Assembly: GCA_946406115.1 (NCBI GenBank)
Contig: OX291557.1
Span: forward strand, 14,354,501 to 14,418,500
Source of the DNA: Apoda limacodes
Lineage: Eukaryota; Arthropoda; Insecta; Lepidoptera; Limacodidae
Direction of reading: 5' to 3'
Length of the DNA: 64,000 bases
The position numbers and the translations under genes are program-made. The notes under the pieces were generated by a model, which ran no database searches, was not told where the DNA came from, and saw only the letters and a program-made list of their open reading frames with translations. Below, piece by piece: positions 31,727 through 44,118 of the stretch. Positions within the stretch are counted from its first letter, which is position 1. Every line of letters begins with the position of its first letter.

Positions 31727-34700
31727 ATCGATGCCAAAAGCGGAACTGCTGTAACCGCCACTTTTTTGCATATTTGGAATCAGCGATTTTTTCTGCGTCG
31801 AATGGTCTAGGTCCCATGGCTCTAAGACGCTTAGAAAAAACTGGACAGCATCGCAAAACGAATGTATTTTTTTGACCATGCCCCCTTCTTATTGCTGTAA
31901 ACGCCCAAATAGTAGCAAATTTTTAAACGAGTACACTTACGCCTATTTCGGTTTTTTATGACCCAACGAGTGTGGTGTTTACAGCGCTGCCGAAATTTTG
32001 TCCTGTGGCGTATACATCATTTATGCATGTAGTGAAAAAATAACTCATCAAGATTACTGCAATTATAGTAAAATAAATTATCTATCATCGACGCATACTA
32101 CGTTTACTTCGAAAATAATATAACATCAAGTCGCACTTACGATATTTGAAATACAGCGCGCTGTCGGTGGCACTCTCATCTATTACAGACGTTCCCTGCA
32201 TTGCTCCCCCATCGATCCCGCCCCTTACGAATTTAGAAGCATCCGTCTGCCGCTTAGCGATGATCAGCTGATCATCATCATTGCATCGGTTTATCTCTCT
32301 CACTCAAAAGACTTGCTGGAGAGCGACCTTCAGTCGCTCTTAAATTTAGGCAAAGCCGGCATCCTTGCCGGTGACCTAAATTGCAAGCACCGTCGATGGA
32401 ACTCTTCAATCACTTCATGGAGAGGCAGACTCCTCGACCAATTAGTTGAAAGACTAAACTTCAACATCATCGCTCCCATAACGCCCACCTACTTTCCCCA
32501 TAACGCTCGCCTCAGCCATGTCGTGCTCGACGTAACACTCCTAAAGAATGTAAGGCTAAGCTTTCGCTCTATAGAGGTGCTTGACGAACTTGACTCGGAC
32601 CACCTCCCTGTCCTCCTCCGATCAGGTTTCTCATCGGACACTCCTCCCGACACTAAAACCGTAACGGACTGGAATAAATTCGGACAATTACTCGAAAACC
32701 CCAGCTCGCCACACCTAGATCGCGTTCCCAATAATATCTCTTCCGCGAACGATATAAACGTAGCTATTGACTCACTCACTAGCCACCTGACCGCCACCAT
32801 TGGCAAGTGCTTAAGACAAGTGCCGGTTGGTGACTACCACCACCTAATCCTGCCTCAGCACATCAGGTCGCTAATGAATGCTTGCTGCAGACGTGATCGC
32901 GGCCCCACTACCAAAAGCAAGGCTCCCTTCAACGACTTACACCGCCGTGTAAGAACAGCTGTAGCTCAGCTTCGCGCCCAACATTTCGGTGATCTGATAA
33001 TGAATATTTCTCCTTCTCATCAACCTTATTGGCGCCTAGCCAGAGCGTTAAAATCAGACACCTTCAACTCCCTCCCTCCGTTAACTCGTCCCAACAACGT
33101 TCCCGTGTTCGATGACAACGATAAAGCGGATTGCTTTGCATCTAGCCTCCAAGCCCAATGTGCCTTAAGCACACAACCTTTCGATCCCGATCACGTGCGA
33201 GAGGTAGACGGTGAAGTGGAGCGCAGAACTTCTCTGCCCGCGCAGGATCCTCTGCCCCCCGACACAGTTGACGAAGTCAAACAGGTCATTTAAGACCTAC
33301 TCCCCCGTAAAGCCCCTGGCGCGGACGGTATCTCTAACGATATCCTAAAGCGCCTCACTCTTCCCCTTCTCTGCTTTCTAGTAGCCATCTTCAACGCTGC
33401 TATCGAAAATGGCATCTTTCCTTCTCAATGGAAAGTTACAATTGTAATAGGCATCCATAAGCCAGGCAAAGCTCGTACCAAGCCGTCCTCCTACCGCCCT
33501 ATAAGTTTACTAAATGCCCTTGGTAAACTTTACGAACGTCTCCTCCTCGCTCGCCTACGGAACGCTATAGTCTCCAGAGGCATCTTAATCGATGAGCAGT
33601 TCGACTTCCTCGCCAAAAACTCGTGCGTCCACCAAGTCCTTCGTATCACGGAGCACATTATCACTGGCTTCCAACGAGTATTAAATAAGCCCCGTCACAC
33701 AGGCGCTGTGTTCTTCGATGTAGCAAAAGCCTTCGACAAAGTCTGGCACAACGGTTTAATTTATAAACTGTACAACTATCAGTTGCCAGACCGCTTCGTA
33801 CTCATCATACGAGACTATTTGTCGAACCGCAGCTTTCGAGTCGAAGGCACTCTCTCTTCCCTTCGCCCCGTACAAGCAGGAGTCCCGCAAGGGTCTGTGT
33901 TAGCCTCTATCTTGTACTTCCTGTACACACACGACATCCTTAAAACGATAGGTACCCAATTAGCCATCTTCGCCGACTTGGGTTGAATCACTAAGAGACT
34001 CCAATCCGCAATAACCGCACTAGGCGAATGGTTTCGGAAATGGAGAATCGAAGTGAATCCCGACAAAATCTCTGCCGTTCTTTTTACCACTGGCGGGAGA
34101 CCATCTTCCCTTTCACTCTTCTGTCGTGCCATTCCTTGGCAAAACAAGGCCATATATCTCGGTGTGACCCTGGATAGGCATTTGAACTTCCGCGATCACA
34201 GCAGCAGCTTTTGTCCTCGGCCGTCTATATCCCATGATAGGTAAGTATAGTAAGATGACGCTTAGCATTAAGCTGTCACTTGCATCTACCCCATACTGGC
34301 ATATGCTAGCGTCGTCTATGCGTTGTCTAAACGCAACCGCCATAAACTCCAGACCCTCCAAAACCGCTTCCACAGAGCGGCCTCCGGAGCCTCCTGGTAC
34401 GTCCGCAATGCGGACCTACACAGGGACTTCGAGCTTCCCACGATTCCCTAATATCTTAAAGACCTGGCTGTCCGCTTTTTCGAGCGTACACAAAATCACC
34501 TGAACCGATTAATTTTGCAATCCGCAACCTACCAATCCCCCCGACCGACCTCGGCACGGTCGAAAAACTATTTTTAGGCGGCCTCGGCACGTACTAACGG
34601 CCCCAGACTACGATCTCGCGACTAGTCTCAACTACCTCCCCTAATAGGGTCTCCCTCCTAACACGACGCCGACGTCTCAGGGTTCGTCGGTGAATGCACG

Positions 34701-35085
34701 GATACACGAGGTATCAAAGAGTGCCGGGGCGCTTGTCGCCCCCCTCTCATTTCAATCGCAACCACGTAACGGGGAACTCCTCTCCTGGAGCTGTCTCACC
34801 TTCGGGTTTGAGGCTCACGCTGGTCGAAGAGCGACAACCCAAGCCGACACTGCCATTGTCGTAAGCGCCATTATACCGTAAACTATTCATTTATGCCAAA
34901 CTTTGAATATGGAAGTTGATAGAAATTTATAAGTTATAAGTTAGTTACAAATTACAAGTATTTTTGTTCATAAATAAAGAAGTTATGATTTTTTTTCTCA
35001 AAATCAAAAAGTATTTTGGCTGTGGTGTAAAGTTTGCATTTTGGCGTTTACAGCAGTTCCGCTTTTTGCCATCGATATGTATAGG
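31727..35085. mobile_element. TIR element interrupted by a jockey LINE
   Basis: Left end 'atatcgatgccaaaagcgga' with 'actgctgtaaccgcca' and right end at 35040-35080 carry the same sequence inverted ('ggcgtttacagcagttccgc', 'tttgccatcgatat'). Related 'tgctgtaaacgcc' motifs recur inside near 31900 and 31980. Without the LINE the element would be about 0.5 kb and non-coding. Exact ends and target duplication are not clear. Confidence 0.65.
32124..34990 (+). mobile_element. Jockey-clade LINE, 5'-truncated, inactive
   Basis: An open frame from 32124 to 33293 holds the end of the endonuclease domain (AGDLNCKHRRWNS, LDSDHLPV) and the linker. A TAA at 33291 interrupts just before the reverse transcriptase, which continues as PRKAPGADGISNDIL, YRPISLLNALGKLYERLL, FFDVAKAFDKVWHNGLIYKL and AGVPQGSVLASILYFLY. 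The catalytic box is damaged: the frame reads FADLG then stop where FADDTAL would be expected, a small deletion removing the second Asp. The thumb follows (LGVTLDRHLNF), then frameshifted C-terminal sequence to about 34500. An AATAAA-like end lies near 34970. It sits inside the TIR element above. GC content is well above the host average. Confidence 0.88.
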
Positions 35086-36470
35086 TATATAGCAGTGTTG
35101 TAAAAGTGAAAAATTTAAAATCGGGTAATTTGCCAGATAAAAAACGGGAGAAATCGGGAGATTTACTACTTATCTATTACTTTTTATCTTTATACCACGT
35201 CTTACGTGTTAATTTAAAAACATTTTCTCTTTAATATTAAAAATACACTTACATAATATAGTGTACTTTTTGAGAATCTATTTATTATATTTCAATTCAA
35301 ATCGATTTAATAATAATTAATCTTTTCGGGAAGGATCGCCATAACTATATGTGTTCTGTGGCCATAACTATCCTACAGAACTTCCCTTCGTACACTTACT
35401 AAACAATAATGAATGAACTCTAAGGTATTTCAGTGCAATCTGCTTTAGCATGCTGCAAGGTTAAAAGATCGTGCAAGAAATTTCGGAAATTCCCCGTGCA
35501 TGGAATTTTTATTACCCAGGGGCTTAGACTTCTTAAATTTAACGTCACGAAAAAAAGAATGGAATCGAACAAAATATATGAACATAAAGTTTATAACGTC
35601 ACTTGCTATCGATCGCAAAAAAAATATCAGACTTGTGGCTTTTCTATGCTATGGATACCATCGCCAAGCCACTGTGGAGCGTCGAAACGAAAGTCGTGAT
35701 AAGCTTTGCATTGCAAATGGCGGCTTGAAATCTATTGTGGATATTTGTTATATTTTTAAAGAGTATCATTTTTTTGTTAATCAGGTATTTAAATGTGATG
35801 TTTGTATTCACTATTTGTATTATAGGTATCTATTTGTCTCCGATATGAAGAAATATACCTACTTTAATAAAGATGCTTATTATGTCTATTGAATCTTTAA
35901 TTATTGTCATATTTTCACAACATCATAAGAAACATTTTGGGATTAAATATGATGGTATTCTTTAAAATCTGTGTTCTGAGTATTAGTCTAATTTCTAATT
36001 CAACAGATTCATAGTAAATGTATAGCTAGATTTTCGTTACTAGAAAGCTAGAATGTTTTTACGTAAGAACCTAATATTTTCTCAATAATATACCTATGTA
36101 GGATAAACTAGACTTAAAACTTAAAAACATTTCAATATTCAATACAATAAATACCTATATTCTTAATTTTAAAACCAACCATGAATAAGGTGAATGAAAA
36201 TAAAAGTAATAAAGAAATATGATGAAATATAATACAAATAATGAAATTGCATAGTATAAATAAAAAAACAAAATAATAAACGATCTTCGATGATTGGCAC
36301 AGATAATGTAGAGTTTTCCAGACGACGCTCACGAAATAGCGTTTTCCATACATGTGGAATAATTCTACCACGATTTTTCAAATGTAACTTGTCTAAGGCC
36401 CCAGGTTTTATTTAGTTTTGCTGTACATTGAATATTATCTCCCGCGTCAGTTTTGTAAAAATACTGATAT

Positions 36471-37206
36471 GGGGCCGTCCATATATTACGTCATTCTAAA
36501 TTAGGGGGGGGGGGGGGTTGGTCTGCGGATGACGGTAAATGATAGAGGGGGGGGGGTGTTATTTTTCACGTACAAAAAGAAATAAGAAATTTCTTCCAGC
36601 ACACCTAGCAAAAAAAACTAGCTGCCCGCCCCGGCTTCGCCCGTGGTACTTACATGTATTATACATATAAACCTTCTTTAAGAATCAGTCTATCTATTTA
36701 AAAAAACCGTATAAAATCCGTTGCGTAGTTTTAAAGATCTAAGCATACATAGGGACAGACAGCGAAAGCGACTTTGTTTTATACTATGTATTGATAATAA
36801 ACACAATACTTAAATAATAACTACAACATTGCTCGAATCTTGGGACGGCGAGGAATAGAAAACGAATATCGGGAGGATACGGAGATATTACCCGTGATCC
36901 AGAATTTAAAAGAATGGGTGAAAACTCCGTGGGAGTTATCCAAAGAAAAGTAAAAAATAAGTAGTTATATTATATCAATGATTATTGCCAAAGTAAAAAT
37001 AATAAAAGGTGATTCTATAACCAAGTGTTTTAATCATATAATACCCTATTTTTCTCAAATCTGCAATGTTTTATTTTGTCAAACTAGTAATGACGTCAAT
37101 TTTGGGAGAAGGGGGGGGGGGGTCATTAAGAAATGAGGATAGGATGATTATAGGGGGGGGGGTCTAAAATCTGAAAAAATCGATGACGTAATTTATGGAC
37201 GGCCCC
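36471..37206. mobile_element. TIR element with GGGGCCGTCC ends and G-runs
   Basis: Left end 'ggggccgtccatatattacg' and right end 'gacgtaatttatggacggcc' plus 'cc' are inverted copies. Runs of 8-14 G follow each end on the plus strand (36505-36520, 36546-36556; 37109-37120, 37153-37162). The flank reads TAT on both sides, a possible target duplication. No transposase. Confidence 0.8.
36613..36795 (-). repeat. Interspersed repeat nested in the GGGGCC element
   Basis: 'ctagctgcccgccccggctt' at the left and 'gggacagacagcgaaagcga' near the right are the ends of a common lepidopteran LINE-tail repeat. Confidence 0.65.
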
Positions 37207-37288
37207 TATACTGTGAAATACTAATATTGGGAGACAATAGCCAAAATCAGTAGGTAGAAAAATCGGGACACTGCTTTTGCAACACTGA

Positions 37289-39689
37289 TATAAACATGCA
37301 TTGTAACAAGTGATTTGTTTAGTTATATATTTATTATCTGTTATAGCTTTAGTTCTCCTTTTGCGTGATTAATTCCAAAATTTATATCCATGCAAGAAAC
37401 ACTAAACTTATTTACTTTAACATACGGCGGTTTACTCTAAAATTTGATTTTTGAAAGATTGACATATTGAAAAAAGGAAAAGATGTAAAGCCAGTTTTTG
37501 AAAAGGTAAAATAGAGTAATGACGTGATAGTGGTAGCGAATAATATTATTAAAATATAATGCTGTAATTTTCTGAAACAAAGAAAATTGAACAACAGGAA
37601 AATATATTAATTTGGAGGAGTACCGTAGTCCATGAAGTATTGTACAATTACTTATTTTTTTGGTTTCAAGGGTACAGCCACAAACCCTAATCTACAGGTA
37701 CCATATTATTTTTAACAACTATGATTAACCATACCGGTTATTTTCCTTGCCAACGACGGAATTATCAATTTCGCCTTTTTGAACATAATTTTAAAGATAA
37801 CCAAAAGCCGGCGAGGGTTTTAATTTGCTGGACTGTATCACGTTATGAATAATTTGTTGAAACATATGTGAAGGTATTTAACATATCACGAAAATTATAC
37901 GTGAAACATTTGCGGTACAGTCAACTATAAAATACAAAAGTTCGGTAATTTGGGATAATTACCGAAAATTAAAATTGATCACGAAAATATAGAAAATTGT
38001 AACATTTAATTTTAAAAGGTGGTAGTATTATAAATGTTGCCTTGTTTGTTAGTATTCGTCACATTGCTTTGAATCTTTGGTGAGTTTTTGTGCCTACGGC
38101 TGCCGGAAAGGTTTCGGAATAAGTTGATTAAGAGGGGAAAGGACAAACGGGGAAAAGAAGGATAGGGAAGAAAAGGTTATTTTATTTTTCAATTCAAATT
38201 ATATTTTAGCAATAGCAGCAATAATCGGTATTAATGATCAATTATTTATCATCATCGTCCAAGCAATAGCCCTGCTACTTTGACAGCTGTCGCAGAACTC
38301 AAGCATTATTTTACAAGGTATAGTTACAGTCTGTTTTTGGTAAAACGTAACGGCGCTGCTCGCCGGTTCTGTTACTTGAACTTGGCTTGACACGCTACCG
38401 CGTATCTATATATTTATGTTGTAGGTGATATTTGACATTTGATTATTTTCATTTTTTTTACTTAAATTTCATTTCAATTTCATTTCAGATTAGAATGGTT
38501 GGCTTATATTTAATTATTTTGTTTTAAGTCAAGAGATGACTCCATAGATTTACTTTGTTCTGTATATTGTTTTGCTGGTATTTATTAAATAGTTGAATGC
38601 AAATAACCATTGGAATCCTCCTTCCGTGACAGCTAGGTAACGTGGTAAACCCAAGACTACGTCATCAGTTTATTATGTTTTAATAACAACCCCATAATCA
38701 TATTGAAGATGTCAATCAATGACACGGATAATGACGTAGTCTTGGTCAATCGTAGGAAGAGAACGCCAGGCGTAAGAAAAGAATTATACCATGCAAGTAG
38801 CTGTATTGTAAGTGCCTACGTGTATGGGTACATGTAGAAATAAAATGACAGACTAGTTATTACAAAAATTTAGCAAGTAATTTGTTTAGATATGTAATTT
38901 TTAATCTGTAAATATTACTTTGACATAAGGAGTTCGACTGGAACAGACCCGAAGCTGACAATAGTCATTGATAGACAAAGGGAGTACAAATCACCGTGCG
39001 AGCTAGCTTATGCCAAAAGGACGTATGGGGCAAAAAGTATTTTTTGTTATAAAAACTTTTGGTATTTTATTTAAAACAAATCAAAATTTAAAAGTGAGTG
39101 TTTAGACTTATTTTCAAAAAAAATTAGATTTAGATTTATTCGGTTTCGTTTGTCTGCAAAATTAATATTGTTATTATATATTTCTCTACTATAAAAAATA
39201 ATTGTTCATGTCTTTTTTTTGCTTTTAATTTCAAAATTGTATTCAAGGATATCATAGATAAAATATATAAATATCAGAGAAAGGTTGAGATCTCCACCAC
39301 CGATATTTTCAATTCGTCGTCTTACAATGCAAATGTTGTATCGTTCGCTGGGGAAAAGGGATTTTGTATAGGCTGGTTGCTTGACACGACGGGAAAAGTG
39401 GAATCGCGCAACTAACACCAGGGGGAACCGGCTAGTTTCTAATTATAATAAACTGGCCCGGAAGGCGTTGTCTTTTCCAAATTCTAGTGATCATCCGAAT
39501 CGTGAGTTATGGTCTTAATTTAAAAAGTATTTACAGTTTTTTATAAATTTTCTAATTTGCTGGACATCTTTACTAATTTTCTTTCCCTAACAATATTATT
39601 CGGACTATTAAACTTCAACTTCAATTTCATCTTTATTTGATTATTTATGAATTTATTTAAAACACAAAAACTAATAAATAATAATAAAT
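37289..39689. other. Intergenic with one small inverted repeat
   Basis: No gene seen. The inverted repeat at 38625-38745 is listed separately. Confidence 0.5.
38625..38745. mobile_element. Small MITE-like inverted repeat
   Basis: 'ccaagactacgtcat' (about 38653-38667) is matched by 'atgacgtagtcttgg' (about 38730-38744). Flanking 'ccttccgtgac' and 'tcgtaggaag' suggest the ends extend further but diverged. Confidence 0.55.
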
Positions 39690-39905
39690 AAATATTTTTT
39701 GGACTTTACACACAATGCACTTTACCCAAAAAACGGATACAAATACATATATAATACTTTTTTTTTTGTAAATACATACATATCATACATTAACACACCC
39801 AGACTCAAGGCAAACACAAATGTTAATCACATTAATGTTTTGTCCAGTGCGGGAATTGAACCCACATCCTCAACCGGACACACTACCAACTAGGCTGTGA
39901 GGGAG
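39690..39905 (-). mobile_element. tRNA-headed SINE, antisense
   Basis: The minus strand shows a B-box-like GTGGGTTCAATTCCCGC followed by a body shared with 49611-49832 and 50798-51040 ('gtatttgtatccgt'-type tail). Confidence 0.7.
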
Positions 39906-40316
39906 TCATATGCATATTTATATTTAACTTATTCACACATCACATCGTGCGGTCATAATTGAGGTACTTTGTAACGTTAGCTGAAATTACCGGAAAACGC
40001 CATTTCATTAAATACCGCACTAGGCATATTTGTTTATCTTAAATTTTTCATCCCTCTTGCACCCCATATCACCATAACCGACCAATTCTGCTTATGTTCA
40101 ACTACATAATTGCTTTTAACTGTAAAAGTAGGTACCAAAGTAGATACTTTTTAATTTGTGACATTTTAACATCTTTTTTTTCTTAATTGAGTAGCCCTAA
40201 AAATTAAATACAGTCATTTAAATTTAAAACTTTATCACAGTCACCCCATTCTACGGTTGTAGCTCTTTATGGCTTTAATTAAGTCCAACGAAAAGCCAAA
40301 ATAATATGTATACAAA

Positions 40317-40385
40317 AATCCAGCCAAGTGCGAGTCGGACCCGCGAACGAAGAGTTCCGTATTGTTGTATCGGACCCCCCCTTGA
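40317..40385 (-). repeat. End fragment of the ccgtccgt-type repeat, antisense
   Basis: 'ccaagtgcgagtcggacccg' then 'cgaagagttccgtattg'. Confidence 0.7.
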
Positions 40386-40646
40386 ATATTTGTTTTATTT
40401 TAATTTATTTATTAGATATATATATATATGATTAACTGCTGTGTTTCTTGCCGGTTCTACTCGGTGGTAAATTATTCCGAACCGGTGGTCAAGTGTATAG
40501 AATTGATAATTAAACTAACGATTCAAAAGTCTAGTTGAATTAAAAAGTTTGTGTTTCAGTTTAAAGAACATTTAATCTTTATCAATATGTGTATTAGAAT
40601 TTTGTTGTTTATTTTACAAGATCATTCAAATAAATTTCCTAATTTT

Positions 40647-41297
40647 TTAGTGACGAAGGTACAGAGGAGCAGCAGGATACGTGGAGTAGGCAAGTGGCAC
40701 ACTGTAAGGAGGAACGATGGTGGAAGCTGCGCCGGGGTACACGTAGTCTACTCCCGCTGTGTACGCGAGCAGCTGTGGGGAGGGATCTGGTGCTGGAGCG
40801 GCCTTGGGGCCAGGAGCAGCTAAGGAGCCAACAGGGTGAACTGTAAAAAATGGATTTCTTATTTATACATAATTGTAATTTTTATTATTTAATGGACTTA
40901 TAGCGTAGTAGTAGGGTATTTACAGGTATTCTATTAAATGTGCAGTACCTGGGGACTGAGCTTAGCTCGTCTGTTTACAACGCCATCTATTGTCAAGTAG
41001 CTTTACTGCTGCTATGTCGGTAAAAATAATAGTATTGATGTCACGAAGAGTCATATTTTTCAGTTTAGCATTGCCTGAAAACACGGATAAAACGACGTTT
41101 TCTAAAAATGAAACCTTGCTAGATCGATTTATCGCCCCCGAAAACCCCCGCATGCTAAATTTCATGAAAATCGTTCGAGCCGTTTCAGAGATTCAGATTA
41201 TGTACATATAAAATTGCTCGTTTAAAGGTATTAGATATATGAAAATTATGTAAATGATCTCCGCCTTAAACAAAATACCAACAAGTTTAGAGAACAT
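40647..41297 (-). pseudogene. N3: damaged Nplp4-like gene
   Basis: Exon 1 is 41297-41283 (ATG TTC TCT AAA CTT, MFSKL), but the donor reads GTTGGT instead of GTAAGT. Exon 2 is 40840-40647 after TTTACAG. It is 194 nt long against 207 in N1, N2 and N4: about 13 nt have been lost in the signal-peptide codons. With the normal splice the frame hits a stop at codon 7 of exon 2. Past the lesion the body is well preserved in another frame (LAAPGPKAAPAPDPSP, then a Tyr/Pro-rich part ending LYLRH, TAA). If splicing used the G|GTATTT four bases later, exon 1 (19 nt) plus the 17 nt before the lesion would restore the frame, but with a poor signal peptide. The intron carries a repeat (40965-41215). Most likely a pseudogene; promoter still recognisable. 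Confidence 0.75.
40965..41215 (-). repeat. Interspersed repeat in the N3 intron
   Basis: Homologous in inverted orientation to 52740-52950: shared 'aaaacgacgttttctaaaaa'-type core, 'gatcgatttatcg', 'caccatctattgtcaagtag'-like end. The frames on both strands here (40962-41211) come from the repeat. Confidence 0.65.
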
Positions 41298-41320
41298 GTT
41301 GACTATAAGATGCAGACAAA

Positions 41321-41359
41321 ATGAATCGTAATGAAACCTCTATACAATAGTCTTTTATA
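41321..41359 (-). promoter_or_regulatory. Promoter relic of N3
   Basis: TATAAAAG (minus strand, 41359-41352) and ACGATTCAT (41329-41321), 37 nt from TATA to start A. Confidence 0.65.
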
Positions 41360-41614
41360 TTTAAATTTGACCTCCATCTTTAACGAAATTTCAGTCCCAC
41401 ACCAAATACGGTAGTAATTAGAGTTCAGTGACTTTAATTGTTTTTGCTTTTGATCAATGACCTTCTAAAGGGAAAGGTCATTGTTTTTTTTATAGATAAC
41501 GTCGTGGTTTGCTAAAAAGAGAAAGTGGACTAAATTATCCTATTAGCTTAAAACAGTGCAGATTTTTCCACACGCAAACCATTAGATACATCGCCAGACA
41601 AATAAAGAAAAATG

Positions 41615-44118
41615 GATCATTGTCACTAGATCCATTATCCAGATCCATAATGGATCTAGTGAGATATTATTTTCTCAATAGATCCATATTTAAAAGTGTG
41701 TATCTACTGAGAAGTATTTGTCTCGCTAGATCCGTTAACCAGAACCAGATTGAAAGTGAAAGTGTGGGTCTACTAAGGAATTTCTTTCTCACAAGATTCA
41801 GTTGTGGATCTGATAAAAAAAATATTTGGAAAATCCAAAAGTGCACGCCTCATAGCGGTCATTCACATTTAAAAAAAAATTCTAAAACAAAAACTCAAGT
41901 TTTTTAAAATAAAATAACAAATAAGGTGAGGAAAAAATATACTATAAAATAAAAATAAAATATATATATATAGATATACAGTATACAGTTGTATATTAGT
42001 TTTTTATAAATTATAATTAAACGACAGTACTTAGAACGCTAATATTAACTAGGAATCAGCACAGTGTAATACTTTATATATTAAAAACAAAAGTATTCCG
42101 GTAAGATGAATTTTTCGACCAATTTCTCTGCCACATACATGGTCACATAAACACAGACTCACGGACGTCAAAGAATGATTAGTTTTAATGTTATTATTTA
42201 TTATATTAAACAAATTAATTGTTTATAAAATGTACCATATGTGCTAGACAGATTATTTAACTTCATATTAGTGCACTCATATTATCCTGTAAGTGTTATA
42301 TTAAAAAAAAAACGTCATTTAAGTTTCGAAAGACTGGGTTTTTTGACATGTCGAGAGTAGAGCACTAACCTCACCGCTCCGAATGAGTCGAATAGGCTTG
42401 TTGTCCCCTAGGCTGGGGAGACAACGGAACCTGCTTTCTAATACTATTTCAGGGACTCGTATCCCCCCTGTCATATTCTTATTTTTACCAACTTCAAAAA
42501 AGGAGGAAGTTCGCGAATGGTCTGTAGGTACCCATATGAGATATTATTAATTCAAAACTAAAAATTAACCGACTTTATAAAAGAAGGATCCATACTAATA
42601 GTAATATTATAAATTCGAAAGTGTCGGTGTCTGTCTGTCTGTCTATCAATCCGTTAAATTTTACGGTTGGACCAACTGTGATGAATTTAATATGGAGATA
42701 GTTTGAACCGCAAAAGACCAGAAAAATACTGTTTTTCTTAATACATTTTTTATTTTATTTTATATATATAAAAAAATTTAACTATTGATCTTACACGTGT
42801 AGTTATTTTACAAAAGTTATAGATCTCATCGAGATCTTTATTTCAGATGACAGTTGTCAAACTAGAAAGGTCAATATCTCTGAAACTATTGATCGTAGAC
42901 TAGTAGTTTCCCTCGTAGAAATGATAGATCTCATCAAGATCTTTATTTCAAATGACAGCTGTCAAACAAGAAAGGTCTATATCTCCGTAACTGTTGATCA
43001 TAGACGTAGTTTCTCCACAGACATTATACGTCTCATTATCTTTATTTCGGATGACACCTGTCAAACTAGAAAGGTATATATCGGTTACTATTGATCGTAG
43101 ACTAGTAGTTTCTCCACAGCAATGATAGTTCTCATCAAGATCCTAATTTCGAATGAAAGCTGTCAAACTAGAAAGGACTATATATCCGTAACTATTGATC
43201 GTAGACTAGTAGTTTCTTGACAAATGATACGTCTCATACGATCTTTATTTCAGAATGAAAGCTGTCAAACTGTAAAGAAATATATCTCGGTAACTTAAAA
43301 CTTACTCGGGTACTTAAAATTTATTGTAGACTAGTAGTTTCTCTACAGAAATGACACGTCAAAAATATAAAGGTTTTAGATTATAATTGTCATCCGAAAT
43401 TAAGATCTTGATAAGAACTATCATTGCTGTGGAGAAACTACTAGTCTACGATCAATAGTTACCGAGATACATTTCTAGTTTGACAGGAATAAAGATCTCG
43501 ATGAGATCTATAATTTGTATGGATAAACTACCAGTCTACTTTTTCTTTTATCTCTATATATTATTTAAGCTACTAACATCTATTAGACCAAACACTGTAC
43601 AACCCCATTTTTAATGTCTACATTACCAAAGGTTAACTGTTAGAAAATGCCATTAGACATTAAGTTCCCCTGTGTACAAACCCTAGGGCAATGATTATTA
43701 TTTTAATAATTTTATTATTATTTTTGCCCCAGATCAAGTTGGCTTAGTTTAGGTTGCGCAGGGCGGTTCGACCACACTTCGAGAGCTCAATTTAATAATG
43801 TTGTATCATTTACGTTAATAATTAAGTATCATTTTCGTTAATAATTAAGTATTATTTTCGTTAATAATTTGGTATCATTTTCTATAATTACATATTTTTT
43901 CAAACCTAATTTGTTTTTAAATTAATTGTAATAACATTCTATCTAGTGAGACAATTCATTTATCATTAGATCTAATTTATTTTAATATTATTTTTAAAAT
44001 AGATTTATTGGCAATGAAAATTCTCATCAGATCCAGTTTATTAGAAAACAGATCTACTGAGAAAAAAAAATCACTAGATCCATTATGGATCTAGACAATG
44101 GATCTACTGAGAATGATC
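41615..44118. mobile_element. 2.5-kb DNA element with 48-bp palindrome-rich TIRs
   Basis: The 48 bases at 41615-41662 match the reverse complement of 44071-44118 with four mismatches. Each end contains palindromes such as 'agatccataatggatct', and 'gatctactgaga' motifs recur just inside both ends. The interior holds an RTE-like scrap (42594-42720) and a minisatellite (42782-43520). No transposase is visible. A 132-codon frame at 41509-41907 overlaps the left end and is a by-product. Confidence 0.8.
42782..43520. repeat. Minisatellite, about 6 direct units of 105 bp plus inverted copy
   Basis: Each direct unit has 'actattgatcgtagactagt', 'agtttctccacag', 'atctcatcaagatctttatt' and 'gacagctgtcaaactagaaa' in order, starting near 42782, 42888, 42991, 43087, 43192 and (shortened) 43321. 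At 43380-43520 the same blocks appear reversed, so the array ends in a large inverted repeat. Confidence 0.85.

Larger units (their letters stand above)
35093..37288. mobile_element. hAT-like element relic with nested insertions
   Basis: Ends are inverted: 'cagtgttgtaaaag' at 35093 and 'cttttgcaacactg' ending about 37288, of the CAGNG type usual for hAT elements. The 8-bp flanks gtatatag and atataaac agree at five positions only. Inside, a plus-strand frame near 35640-35740 reads HRQATVERRNESRDKLCIAN, which resembles the His-x-Gln-Ala-x-Val-Glu-Arg region near the C-terminus of hAT transposases. The rest is degraded. It carries the TIR element 36471-37206. Confidence 0.55.

Noticed and set aside
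40962..41211. Frames on both strands in the N3 intron
   Set aside because: Both lie in an interspersed repeat that also occurs at 52740-52950.
41509..41907. 132-codon plus frame
   Set aside because: Made up of the palindromic TIR of the 41615-44118 element.
42782..43520. CRISPR-like array of repeats
   Set aside because: Units of about 105 bp without unique spacers, in eukaryotic DNA inside a mobile element: a minisatellite.
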